From Lunularia cruciata (Eukaryota; Streptophyta; Marchantiopsida; Lunulariales; Lunulariaceae), in NCBI GenBank assembly GCA_948567375.1, contig OX419759.1, positions 50,248,593 to 50,312,592 of the forward strand: a DNA stretch of 64,000 nt, in the 5' to 3' direction. A program made the position numbers and the translations under genes. Positions 1 through 10,329 of the stretch are shown here, piece by piece (the stretch's first letter is position 1; each line of letters begins with the position of its first letter). A model generated the notes under the pieces. The model was not told where the DNA came from and ran no database searches. It saw only the letters and a list, made by a program, of their open reading frames with translations.

Positions 1-467
1 CCCTTCACTAGACTTGTCAAGAAGTGCCACCAACTCAATCCACTTGGAGAAGTGCTCCACCATCACCAAAACATACCGATGATGTCTCACAGTCAGCGGT
101 AAAGGTCCGGCGAAGTCCAAACTCCAACGGTAACCCAATCCCATGATAGGTAATGGGTGTAACTGTGGCATAGGAGCATTGAATGATGCTCTAACTCGGT
201 CACAAACCACACATCTGGCAACAAACTGCTGTACCTCGGTCTGCATACCGCGCCACCAATAATGACTCTGGAGTAAGCTATATGTACGCTTTACTCCAAA
301 ATGTCCTAGCTCCTCATGAGCATGACGGACCAACTGTGGTCTCTGTGATGGAAGTGGTACTACTCGCACTCTACCATCCTCCCATACACGCAAAAGGTGT
401 CTACCCTCCAATCTGAACCGTCTGGCTCGCTGAAGAACACGGTCTCTCTCCTTGGCCCCAACTGTGC
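1..467 (-). pseudogene. Integrase segment of the outer gypsy element (partial at window edge)
   Basis: Minus-strand translation gives an integrase zinc-binding region (CVVCDRV with an upstream His-rich part) followed by the start of the catalytic core (SLDFAGPL, then HFSKWIEL). It continues off the left edge. The young element inserted at 468 separates it from the RNase H region of the same outer element at 8.3 kb and above; the two flanks share the 4-bp duplication gtgc. This is a fossil part, not a separate gene. Confidence 0.85.
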
Positions 468-1146
468 TGTGAGCCGGCCTGTCTCTCACTCAGGATGAAC
501 CTCTGATGGCTATTATGGTAGCGCACCATGGACTAAGAAGGCAAGGAACCCCAACTCCATCATACTCTTCCAAGGCTAACACTCCAAGACTCAAGACATT
601 GCTCACTAGAGAACTCAATGAGAGAGAGATAGTTGCAAATGAAAGGATGCTGAGTACCTCCTCACCCCTTGTTTATATACTTGTGAAATAGTTACGTACC
701 AAAGTTACTATTTACCGTAGTAACTCAAGTTACTAGACTAAAAGTCAAGTAAAGTCAAAAAGTAGAAAGGAATATCCATTCACATGGGCATATTCCCCTT
801 ATCTTGACCCAACCACTAAAGCAAGGATTCCTTCACATGGGCTATCCTTGGACTAAAGAAGAATCCAAAACAAAAAGGCTTGCGGGCCCAAGAGTTCTCA
901 ACTCTTTCCCCAAAGCCAAACACCTAGGAATAATACCAAGTCAACACACTAAAATCCAAAATAGTGGTGCTCATCTTTTCTACTTCCTCTAAAGTAAGGT
1001 CCCATCTAGCTTAGCTATGACTAACTTTAGCTAACCATGACTAATATAGAACCATCCTTTATCTCTATATAAATAATATCTCTTAAGTACTTGTAATACT
1101 AAGCTAAATATCACAATACCACACACATGCACAAATGGGTGTTACA
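468..1146 (-). repeat. LTR (3' LTR of the young element)
   Basis: This 679-bp direct repeat is the partner of 7592-8270. It has TG...CA ends. A TATA-like box (tatataaac in element orientation, near 670-680) could serve as promoter. A diverged third copy stands alone at 59304-59997. Confidence 0.95.
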
Positions 1147-1165
1147 TTTACCCCCGGACTAAGTT
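1147..1165 (-). other. Polypurine tract of the young element
   Basis: In element orientation a G-rich purine run (CCGGGGGTAAA) directly abuts the 3' LTR. This is the expected position of the plus-strand primer in LTR retroelements. Confidence 0.7.
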
Positions 1166-1194
1166 TTCACTTTGTCCTCAAAGTGAAGGTCTCT

Positions 1195-4100
1195 CTACCT
1201 TCTATGGTACATCTTCAACTTATCATGGTTAATCCTATCAAAGTGTCTTCCTCCCAACTCCTTGAGATCATAAGTGTAATTTCCCCACACCTTCTCTACT
1301 ATGAAAGGTCCAAAGTACTTAGGCAAAAACTTCTTTTGTACTCTCTTGAATCGAATGGAATCAAACAACATTACCCAATCACCTTCTTTGAAAGGCTCCA
1401 CCTTCTTCTTGCCTTGCCTCTTGTCATAGCTCTCCTTTTGTTTCCTTTGGGCTTGCTCCACTCGAACCATAGCAACTGCTCTTGCCTCTTCCAACTCCAT
1501 GAGTTGATCCTTCCTTGACTTCTCTGCATCACTTCCTTGTGCTTTCTTCAATCTCCTATGAATGCTTTGGAAGGTAGGAAGATCAAAGTGAATAGGTAAG
1601 GTAGACTCAATACCATACACCAATTGGAATGGAGAATATCCAGTGGAAGTCTTCATGGTTGTCCTATACTCCCACAAAACTGCATGAATCCTCTTGTCCC
1701 AATGATGTTTAGCCCCCTCCATTTCTGCATCTTTGGCCAACATCATGCACAAGGTCTGATTGGTTCTCTCTGCCAAGCCATTGGAATTTGGCTTATAGGA
1801 TGTAGTTACTCTATGTGTGATAGAGAAATGTCGTAGCATGGCTGTAGTAATGCTTCCTGTAAACTCTCCTCCTCTATCAGAAACCAACTCCAAAGGGCAT
1901 CCAAACCTAGTGATAATGCGTTCATAAAGAAATCTACCCACTTCATCTTCATTCTTGTCCCTCAATGGTCTAGCCTCAACCCACTTGGTAAGGTAATCAA
2001 TAACTACCACAATGTACCGATTGTTCCTTGGGGTTCTATTGAGAGGTCCCACAAAATCAATTCCCCACTTCTCAAAAGGTCCTAGCAATGGAATTGATCT
2101 AAGTGGTGGAGTGGATGTAGACTTTCTAGCAAAAGCTTGACAAACATGACAAGTTTTGCAATAATCAAGACAATCCTTGAAAATCCCTCTCCAATGGTAA
2201 CCTGCATCTAGAATCTTGAAAGCAGTCACCTTTCCTGCAAAGTGTCCTCCACATACTAAACCTTCATGAAACTCCTTTATGAGTAGGATAGACTCTTCCT
2301 TACCCACTGCTCTTCGAAGTAGACCATCTGCTCCTTGGTGAAAAAGAATATCCTCCACCATTGTGTAAGGTCTAGATCTTGCTGCAAGGGCCTTCCTCTC
2401 CCTAGCATGCATCCCTTCTGGATAGTTACCTCTTGTCACAAAATCCACAATCTCCTTGTACTCCATTGGAATCTCTTGAGTGATTGAGATTGTCATGAGC
2501 TCCTCATCCGGGAAGGAATCATCTACTGGCTCATCTCCATCATGATCATAGGCTCTAGATAACAAATCAGCATTTGCATGTTTCTTTCCTGGCCTATCCT
2601 CAATTGTGTAGTCATACTCAGACAAGAGTATCATCCACCTTGCTAGTCTCCCTTCAACATTAGGCTTGTTGAAGATGTACTTCAAAGCCTTGTGATCCGT
2701 GACAATTGTGGCTTTCCCTCCAATCAAGTAGTGTCTAAACTTCTTGAGACCAAAGATCACTGCCAACCCTTCTCTCTCTGTGACAGAGTAGTTCTTCTCT
2801 GCTGAAACCATCTGCCTACTAGCATAAGCTATTGGATGATCATGCCCATCTTGGTCTAATTGACTAAGAGTGCATCCTATAGCTACATTAGAAGCATCAG
2901 TGTAGAGGATGAAAGGCTTACTCCAATCAGGTTTAGCAAGAATTGGAGCTACAACAAGGGATTGCTTGAGCTCCTCAAAAGCTTTGAGAGCCTCCTTGTC
3001 TTCCAAAATCACCATGTAATCTACACCCTTCTTCATGTAGATGGTCAATGCATAAGCCTTGTTGGAAAATGAGAAGATGAACCTCCTGTAGTACCCAACC
3101 ATTCCCAAGAATTGGCGTAACTTTGTCAAGCTTGAAGGGAATGGAAGGTCTGAGATTTTCCTCACCTTCTCAGGATCAACTGCTATTCCATCCTTGGAGA
3201 TGATGTGCCCCAAAAGTAGACCTTCTTCACATCCAAAAATGCACTTCTCTGGGTTGAGTGATGCATTTGCCTCATCCAAGCGTTGCAAGACTTTGATTAG
3301 GTGCTCAAAGTGCTCCTCCTTGCTCCCATAGACACAAAAGTCATCAATGAAATCTCTCACAAATTTCCCAATGAAAGGTTCAAATACCTTGTTCATGAAC
3401 CGTTGGAATGTGGCTGGAGCATTGCAAAGCCCAAAAGGCATGACCTTGAAAGCGTAAGTTCCCCAAGGTGTGGTGAATGTGGTGAGTTGTTGATGCTCTG
3501 GTGCAATCTTGATTTGGTTATATCCACTATAACCATCTCCAAAACTGTACCTCTCATGACCTGCAACCTCCTCCAAGATCTCATCAATGAATGGCAATGG
3601 GTAGTAGTCCTTCTTTGTAACAGCATTGAGCTTCTTGTAATCCACACATACCCGAAGCTTGCCATTCTTTTTCTTCACAATGACAATTGGAGACACCCAT
3701 TCTGAATTCTCCACCTCAAAGATAAATCCAGCCTCCTTGAGCTTATCAATCTCCTCCTTCACAACCAAAGATATTGGTGGGCTAATGCGACGTTGCTTTT
3801 GGCGGATTGGTCTTGCATGTGACTCCACCTCTATCTTGTGCTCCTCCAAGGTGACTTCCTTCAAATCCTTGTAACTAAAAGCAAACACATGGATGAACTT
3901 GCGGAAAATCTCCTCAAATCTCACCTTCTCCTCCTTGGTAACATTTGGGCCATACTTGAGGGTAGATAACCTTCTCTCTACCTCCTCAAGTGTCAATGGT
4001 GATTTATCTGGGTCCTTCAAAACCTCTGGCTTAGGTGCAAAATCCATAGCACACAAAGGATACACATCTGAATCAGATTCAGATTCATCCTCCTCCGTGG

Positions 4101-6021
4101 AAGTCTCCTCTTCCATGCTTGTGTCCACACCTGAAGCTCCTCCTTCAGAATCAGATTCCCAATAATCAGAAGATGGGGTATCTGAATGTGAGGTGTTGGT
4201 GGTGTTAGTCACAGGAACAGTGACTCTATGGTTTGATGGCCCAATCCTTAAGTACCCTTTGTGCCATCGATCAGTTGTGCGTGCTGCTCTCAACCATGGC
4301 CTCCCAAGAAGTAAGTCATAGCTTGAATCCTTCAAGACTTGGAAAGTCATGAGATTTTGAACTCCCATAACTGAAACTACCACCTTATCCATCACCCCTA
4401 CTGGTCGAACTTGTTGCTTGTTTGCCATGCTCACCACAAATGTTGAAGGTCTTGAGGGTATCATACCCAACTTCTTCATCAACCTTTCTGACATGGCATT
4501 CACTGCTGATCCTCCATCAACCAGTGCATCCTTGATGTTGTGACCATTCACTCTCACATCAATCTTGGAGGCATATTCACAAGCCTCCCATGGTGCTGGC
4601 TTGGCATCCACCACCCCCATTGATACTGGAACTTTTGCCTTCTTCTTCTTTTTGCTCCTTGTAGAACTCAAACCACCTCTAAGCTCCTTTCTCAAGGTAG
4701 GGTTCAAAGCAATTAATTGGCCCACTGTGATGTTAGCCTTGTGACTACCAACATCCTCCAACACATTGTAGTTCCATTGTTGCTTTGAGATCAAGAAGTC
4801 CTCCATCCCCAACTTCTTCCTTGGAGTCTTTGTTGTTGATGGTGTTGAGGTGCGAGTGCTCCTAGTAGACATAGGAGTATCCTTGCTTGAAGTAAATCCT
4901 TGAGAAGAGTGAACATCCTCTGCAAAACGAGCTCTCTTCTTCTCTTGTGCCAAAAGCTCCAAATTAAGACCCTTGGAGTTTGAGCACTCTCCCTTCTCAT
5001 ACTTGCTCTCAACCACATCTATGGATGCTATCCCCTTACCTTTGTTGGGATTAGGAGCCACTTGGGTTTCACTACCTCCCTCTTTCCCTCTATTGGCTCC
5101 CTCATAACCCCTTCCTCCATGGTAAGTGGAATTTGGGCAATTCCTTTGGATATGGCCTCTTCCTCCACAACCAAAACAATTTCTATCATTGAAATTGTTG
5201 GCTGGTTGGCCTCCTCTATATGGATAGTTTCCATAACTCCTAGGTCCTCTCCCTACATTCTGATCCACCTCTCTCTTCTCCCATAGTTGCACCACATTGA
5301 TCTTGAGATCCGCAAGTTGTTCTGTGATGGTTTGGAGTGGATCTTTTGGTGGAGGTGCAAGAATTGGAGCAACTACTACTTGTGGTGCAACCCTTGTCAC
5401 CAAAGTATCAGAAGTTCCACCATACTTGTAGCCTTGAGGAGGATGCACAACCTCCTTCACCACCAAATCACTCTCATCCCCTTCCAAACTCTCCTCCATA
5501 CGAATTGCGATCTTGATAGCTTCAACCTTGGAAGAAGGTTTCTCATATCTCACCTTGCTTCTAATTTGTGGTCTCAATCCTCCCACAAAATTCTTGGTGA
5601 GCATGGCCCCTATGCCAATCATTGTAGTCTCCACATCATCCCCACCCTTCCTCAACACTATGCGAAATCTGGACTCCAACTTTTCCACTCTTTCCACATA
5701 GACCCTCACTTTCTCTCCATCTCCTTGCTTGAGAAATGTAACCTCACTCATCAATCTCTCATAACTCTCATCAGGAAGAAAGTTCTCAATGAGTGCTGAA
5801 GTCAAAGTCTCCCAAGACTCCTCTTCCCCCTCTCTCCTCTCTCTCTTTTGGTATTCTGACTCATACCATGTAAGTGCTGCATCCTCAAAGAAATCTGGTA
5901 ATAATGAGGCCCACTCATTCTTCCTCCTCTCATTGTTTCCTATGCAAGCTCTCTTGAAGTCTCTCACAAAGGCCTCCACATCTTCTCCATCCTTGCCAAA
6001 GAAAACCGGAAGTTTCCCCAT
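1195..6021 (-). CDS. Gag-pol polyprotein of the young gypsy element (1608 aa)
   Basis: It is a single frame from an ATG at 6021. In order it encodes a gag-like region (about residues 1-250), a CCHC zinc knuckle (CFGCGGRGHIQRNC, about 285), a retropepsin-like protease (ALVDGGSAVNAMS, about 505), reverse transcriptase (FGDGYSGYNQIKI, then FIDDFCVYG, about 770-900), RNase H (ILYTDASNVAIGC), an integrase zinc finger (CKTCHVCQAF) and an integrase core (WGIDFVGPL, then SDRGGEF, then NGLAERTNQT). No chromodomain follows. The frame looks whole. The upstream leader is unusually long, about 1.5 kb between primer site and start. Assignment to the Athila/Tat side of Ty3/gypsy is inferred from the missing chromodomain and the primer site. 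Confidence 0.95.
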   Translation of the reverse strand: MGKLPVFFGKDGEDVEAFVRDFKRACIGNNERRKNEWASLLPDFFEDAALTWYESEYQKRERREGEEESWETLTSALIENFLPDESYERLMSEVTFLKQGDGEKVRVYVERVEKLESRFRIVLRKGGDDVETTMIGIGAMLTKNFVGGLRPQIRSKVRYEKPSSKVEAIKIAIRMEESLEGDESDLVVKEVVHPPQGYKYGGTSDTLVTRVAPQVVVAPILAPPPKDPLQTITEQLADLKINVVQLWEKREVDQNVGRGPRSYGNYPYRGGQPANNFNDRNCFGCGGRGHIQRNCPNSTYHGGRGYEGANRGKEGGSETQVAPNPNKGKGIASIDVVESKYEKGECSNSKGLNLELLAQEKKRARFAEDVHSSQGFTSSKDTPMSTRSTRTSTPSTTKTPRKKLGMEDFLISKQQWNYNVLEDVGSHKANITVGQLIALNPTLRKELRGGLSSTRSKKKKKAKVPVSMGVVDAKPAPWEACEYASKIDVRVNGHNIKDALVDGGSAVNAMSERLMKKLGMIPSRPSTFVVSMANKQQVRPVGVMDKVVVSVMGVQNLMTFQVLKDSSYDLLLGRPWLRAARTTDRWHKGYLRIGPSNHRVTVPVTNTTNTSHSDTPSSDYWESDSEGGASGVDTSMEEETSTEEDESESDSDVYPLCAMDFAPKPEVLKDPDKSPLTLEEVERRLSTLKYGPNVTKEEKVRFEEIFRKFIHVFAFSYKDLKEVTLEEHKIEVESHARPIRQKQRRISPPISLVVKEEIDKLKEAGFIFEVENSEWVSPIVIVKKKNGKLRVCVDYKKLNAVTKKDYYPLPFIDEILEEVAGHERYSFGDGYSGYNQIKIAPEHQQLTTFTTPWGTYAFKVMPFGLCNAPATFQRFMNKVFEPFIGKFVRDFIDDFCVYGSKEEHFEHLIKVLQRLDEANASLNPEKCIFGCEEGLLLGHIISKDGIAVDPEKVRKISDLPFPSSLTKLRQFLGMVGYYRRFIFSFSNKAYALTIYMKKGVDYMVILEDKEALKAFEELKQSLVVAPILAKPDWSKPFILYTDASNVAIGCTLSQLDQDGHDHPIAYASRQMVSAEKNYSVTEREGLAVIFGLKKFRHYLIGGKATIVTDHKALKYIFNKPNVEGRLARWMILLSEYDYTIEDRPGKKHANADLLSRAYDHDGDEPVDDSFPDEELMTISITQEIPMEYKEIVDFVTRGNYPEGMHARERKALAARSRPYTMVEDILFHQGADGLLRRAVGKEESILLIKEFHEGLVCGGHFAGKVTAFKILDAGYHWRGIFKDCLDYCKTCHVCQAFARKSTSTPPLRSIPLLGPFEKWGIDFVGPLNRTPRNNRYIVVVIDYLTKWVEARPLRDKNEDEVGRFLYERIITRFGCPLELVSDRGGEFTGSITTAMLRHFSITHRVTTSYKPNSNGLAERTNQTLCMMLAKDAEMEGAKHHWDKRIHAVLWEYRTTMKTSTGYSPFQLVYGIESTLPIHFDLPTFQSIHRRLKKAQGSDAEKSRKDQLMELEEARAVAMVRVEQAQRKQKESYDKRQGKKKVEPFKEGDWVMLFDSIRFKRVQKKFLPKYFGPFIVEKVWGNYTYDLKELGGRHFDRINHDKLKMYHRR

Positions 6022-6257
6022 CTTAACCCCTCACTATCTTTCTTTTCTCTCAATTTTTTTTTTTCTCTTTTCTTTTCTCTCACTCTATTACTAATAGAGT
6101 ATATACATGACTAACACCATCTGAGAATAATCCACTCTAGGGAACACAAAAGGTTCAGGTTGCTCCAAGATTTCTATAGCAACATCAAATCCTAGAGTGC
6201 ATATTAATCTAACTCTCATGGATAGTTTATCCATAAGTTGAAAGATTATCTCCATCA

Positions 6258-6731
6258 CTAATCTTGAGAACTAGCTGATGAAGGTGGTAGTATTTCTGTA
6301 GCTGTACTAAGACTCTCTCCAAGATCCTTCACCAAAGTTTCCAAAAGTGCTTTTACTCCACTACACTCATGTCCTTTTGGAAGTCCTTCAACTCCACAAA
6401 CCTCACACAACTCCTTGGTCTTAGATCTTCTCCCTCCCAATCTTGGTGAAGAAGGTCCAACATGCAAACCCAAGTCAAGTAAGCCTCTCCTTTCCCTCAA
6501 TCTCTTGCTCTCAAAGGTTAATGGACATGAACTTGCCTTATGTCCCTTCTCTCCACATAGAAAGCACTTAGACTCACTCTTTCCTCCAAGTGGTGTAGGT
6601 TTTTGGATCCTCTCAACACTCTCTTCAAATTCTATTGTAAACTCTCTTTTCCTCAAATCCACCCCTACAATCACCTCAAACCCTTGGGGAACCTTGCATA
6701 ATCTCAATTTCCACTCTTGATGACCCTCCAT
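6258..6731 (-). CDS. Extra leader ORF with a CCHC zinc knuckle
   Basis: It lies between the primer site and gag-pol of the young element, in the same orientation, and encodes about 157 aa from the first ATG (the frame is also open a little upstream). It holds one clear zinc knuckle, CFLCGEKGHKASSC, and a second Cys/His-rich stretch (CEVCGVEGLPKGHEC). The flanks are charged. Gag already has its own knuckle further on, so this is not simply the nucleocapsid. It could be an accessory nucleic-acid-binding protein of the element or a captured host fragment; I do not recognise the family. Whether it is translated is unknown. Confidence 0.45.
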   Translation of the reverse strand: MEGHQEWKLRLCKVPQGFEVIVGVDLRKREFTIEFEESVERIQKPTPLGGKSESKCFLCGEKGHKASSCPLTFESKRLRERRGLLDLGLHVGPSSPRLGGRRSKTKELCEVCGVEGLPKGHECSGVKALLETLVKDLGESLSTATEILPPSSASSQD

Positions 6732-7570
6732 GTTCCCAAAGATGAATCTAAACACTCAAACATGCTTTTTGTTGATCTCAAACTTCTCATGCATGAGATC
6801 TCCACTCTGCAGAATTGACCCTTCCTCACAATGTCACTCAAATCTCTCAACCAGTATGTCACAGTCCTCTGAAATTTTCCACACTTGATCACAACTCTAG
6901 GGCGTCCCTCCATGCAAAATTTTAGATCTTTTCATCGAGCCATTTGGCCTAGACACCTTTCTATTCAGCACCCATATTTCAGATTTGGTCTGAAAACCAC
7001 CCCCCTCACTTCAAAAACTCATCACGCACTGCGCAAAAATGATCTCTCTCTAATTCTTGTGGCACCAGGTAGGATACAATGCACTGAATTTTCTTGGAGA
7101 TTTTCAGGACAATTCACTAAACATTGAAGAAATGGCAGACTCTGTACAATTTTCCAGAGAGCATGCAGTTGCGGGAGCACTTTACCCTATCAACTTTCAA
7201 AAATTCTAGCCCAGTGCGCATAGAAGCTCTCTCAATAATTTCAAGTGTGCTAACTGAAAGATAACCCAAGCTATCATGTGTAGAAATCTCAAGTCCAGAT
7301 CTCAAAATTGAGATTTTGCCCAAAATCACCTTAATCCCCAAAATCTGCAATCCACCTCACACAATCTCTCCAATTCCTCTCATGTGTACAAGATGTACAA
7401 AATCACCTCAAAGACATCATAATGAACTACAGGGTATACAAATGGATCTTGGTTCTCTAACATAAGTTCAGCCCTCTCCTCTCCTAATGTTCTCTCCAAG
7501 TGAGCTCTCATAGCCTCCTTCTGCCTAATGTAGAATTGGACGCGGAACATTATCTTGCCTTCTAGAGAGG

Positions 7571-7587
7571 TCCCGGCAACGGAACCA
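7571..7587 (-). other. Primer-binding site of the young element
   Basis: In element orientation TGGTTCCGTTGCCGGGA starts 4 nt after the 5' LTR. It resembles the TGGCGCCGTTGCCGGGGA type of site common in Athila/Tat elements, which is complementary to a tRNA 3' end. The exact tRNA was not determined. Confidence 0.75.
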
Positions 7588-7591
7588 AAAA

Positions 7592-8270
7592 TGTGAGCCG
7601 GCCTGTCTCTCACTCAGGATGAACCTCTGATGGCTATTATGGTAGCGCACCATGGACTAAGAAGGCAAGGAACCCCAACTCCATCATACTCTTCCAAGGC
7701 TAACACTCCAAGACTCAAGACATTGCTCACTAGAGAACTCAATGAGAGAGAGATAGTTGCAAATGAAAGGATGCTGAGTACCTCCTCACCCCTTGTTTAT
7801 ATACTTGTGAAATAGTTACGTACCAAAGTTACTATTTACCGTAGTAACTCAAGTTACTAGACTAAAAGTCAAGTAAAGTCAAAAAGTAGAAAGGAATATC
7901 CATTCACATGGGCATATTCCCCTTATCTTGACCCAACCACTAAAGCAAGGATTCCTTCACATGGGCTATCCTTGGACTAAAGAAGAATCCAAAACAAAAA
8001 GGCTTGCGGGCCCAAGAGTTCTCAACTCTTTCCCCAAAGCCAAACACCTAGGAATAATACCAAGTCAACACACTAAAATCCAAAATAGTGGTGCTCATCT
8101 TTTCTACTTCCTCTAAAGTAAGGTCCCATCTAGCTTAGCTATGACTAACTTTAGCTAACCATGACTAATATAGAACCATCCTTTATCTCTATATAAATAA
8201 TATCTCTTAAGTACTTGTAATACTAAGCTAAATATCACAATACCACACACATGCACAAATGGGTGTTACA
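7592..8270 (-). repeat. LTR (5' LTR of the young element)
   Basis: This 679-bp direct repeat is the partner of 468-1146 and appears identical to it, which implies very recent insertion. It is followed at 8271 by gtgc, matching the bases before 468. Confidence 0.95.
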
Positions 8271-8399
8271 GTGCCACCCACAACACCAGTGCAAAGATAG
8301 TCCATCACTAAGACATCATCATGAATGTCTCGCTGAACTGTACCAATATCTTCACTCTCTGGATCTGTGACCTCAATAACTCCTCCTGTATGCGCTGAG

Positions 8400-9880
8400 A
8401 GAGATACCACCAATGTCTCTGCAAATATACACAGAAAGGCTGATGCATGCCAACCTAGCACCATCTCCTCATCTGTCTCACCATGCCAACGTGCTCCGGT
8501 CTGATCCTGCTGGCTGGGACATGGGTTTCTACTCAACCCATCTGCATCACGGTTCACCACTCCAGGTCTGTGAACAACCATGAAATCATACTCCTGTAAA
8601 ATCAGAGCCCATCGTGCAAGCTTCCCTGAAAGCTTGTCGGACTCCATCAACCACTTCAGCGGCTGATGATCAGTGATGAGAGTGAAGGGGTTACCAAATA
8701 GGTAACATCGGAAATGTGCTACTGCCCAAACTGCTGCCAAGCACTCTCCCTCATATGAACTATACTTTGCCTCCGCTGAATTGTTGGAGCGACTAGCATA
8801 GGCCACCACAAACTCCTTCTCCTCCTCATCATGCTGGGTGAGCATCGCTCCAAGCCCCAACATACTCCAATCAGTGTGAACCTGAAATGGTCGTCCCCTG
8901 ATTGGTCTCCTCAAAATAGGAGCAGATGTCAACCTCTCCTTGAGCTCTACAAAAGCTCTCTCTTGCTCATCTCCCCAACACCACTCTTGTGTAAGCTTGG
9001 TCAGCTTTGTCAAGGCCTTGGCAATGGCACTAAATCCTCTAACATAGCGGCGATAGAAGTTCGCCAACCCAAGGAATGCTCGCACTCTGCTCACATCCGT
9101 AGGCCAAGGAATACGTGCAATAGCCTCCACCTTGGTCTGCTGAACACCAAGTCCTCCGAGGTAGATAGTGTGACCCAAATACTCAACCTGCTCATGGAAG
9201 AACCTACACTTCCCAGGATGTAATTTGAGTCCATGAGATCTCAACCTCTCAAACACCTCCAACAACTGTCTCTCATGCTCCTCCACAGTAGTGCTATACA
9301 CCAAAATGTCATCAATATAGCACCGAGCAAAATCCAGTCCAGCTAGGATCCTATCCATGACCCTCTGGAACTCAGCAAGAGCATTCTTCAACCCAAATGG
9401 TAAGAACCTCCACTGATATAACACATCCTTGCCGTGAGGATCAATAGCCCAAAATGCTGTCTTGGACTTATCCTCCTCCCTGATCGGCAACTGATGATAT
9501 CCCGCTCGAAGATCCAAAGTACTGAAGACCTTTGCATGCCCAATCGCATCAAAAATCTCCTCCGGTGTAGGCATGGCATACTGATCAGCCCTGGTCTGTC
9601 GGTTGATAGGACGGTAATCTCCACACATCCGCCTATCTGTATAGTTGCCATGCATATCCTTCTTGGCTGGCATCACTGTCGCTGATGCATACTCTCCATG
9701 TGAAATCTCCACCAAACCAGCCTCAAAAAGGTCACTACTCCGGCTCTGAATCAATGTCCTCTCCATCTCACTATATTGATAAGGACGTCGGAAAACAGGT
9801 GTGTCGCTAGTCAGCTCAATCCGTATACCAGGTCCCTTCAGAGCACCCAAATCCTTCATACTGAAGGCAAAACAACTCGT
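8400..9880 (-). pseudogene. Reverse transcriptase and RNase H of the outer gypsy element
   Basis: The minus-strand translation shows typical Ty3/gypsy reverse transcriptase blocks: MCGDYRPINRQTRADQY, STLDLRAGYHQLPI, FLPFGLKNA and CYIDDILVYS. These are followed by the thumb (FLGLANFYRRYVRGF) and RNase H (FQVHTDWSMLGLGAML, then ITDHQPLKWL). It follows directly on the methyltransferase region in the same orientation, with integrase continuing beyond the nested element. It is a fossil part of the element, not a host gene. Confidence 0.9.
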
Positions 9881-10329
9881 GTGACTCCTCAAGAACCTCC
9901 AAACCCTCCGTCTTTCCTCTCCAGTAAGCTTGGGTCCAAGATCTGGCTCCCAAGTATCCTCTGTAACTGTAGTAGGAGTGGAAGACGTACTGACTGGCTG
10001 CTACACTGGGCCCTTGGGAGCAATGGTGTCATGCTCCCGACCACTAGAGGTCCCAACCTCTGTGTGAAAAACTCCCTCCACTCTGGCTGCAAGCTCCATA
10101 CGTCCTCTGGCTGCATCCCATGTGGACCAAGGGTGTAATCCAAGTAGCCCACGCTCACCTGGATGGACTCCAAGTAGACCACTCTCCCTAGTAGCTACTG
10201 GATGTGTCCCAAGAATACCATGTCCACTCGGTCCATCGCCCCCAGCATGTGCCTGAATCGTCTCGATAGGCACAAGGCTCACAAGTGTCCGAGTGGTGAT
10301 GCCTATCAAGCGCATCCTACGCTGCTCTG

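Larger units (their letters stand above)
468..8270 (-). mobile_element. Young Athila/Tat-like Ty3/gypsy element nested in the outer element
   Basis: It is a complete LTR element on the minus strand. Two 679-bp LTRs (468-1146 and 7592-8270) begin tgtgagcc and end gttaca on the plus strand. They look identical wherever I compared them, and their internal landmarks are offset by exactly 7124. Flanks gtgc (464-467 and 8271-8274) look like a 4-bp target duplication. A primer site follows the 5' LTR and a purine tract precedes the 3' LTR. One long gag-pol frame is open throughout, with integrase last and no chromodomain. Together with the primer site this points to the Athila/Tat branch or a basal relative. 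It looks whole and very recent. Confidence 0.93.

Noticed and set aside
506-992. Two small frames repeated at 7630-8116 and in part at 59655
   Set aside because: They lie within the LTRs and repeat because the LTRs do. No domain is visible and they run antisense to the element.
3301-3705. Plus-strand frames of 60-170 residues within 1.1-6.1 kb
   Set aside because: They are shadows of the 1608-residue minus-strand polyprotein, without motifs of their own.
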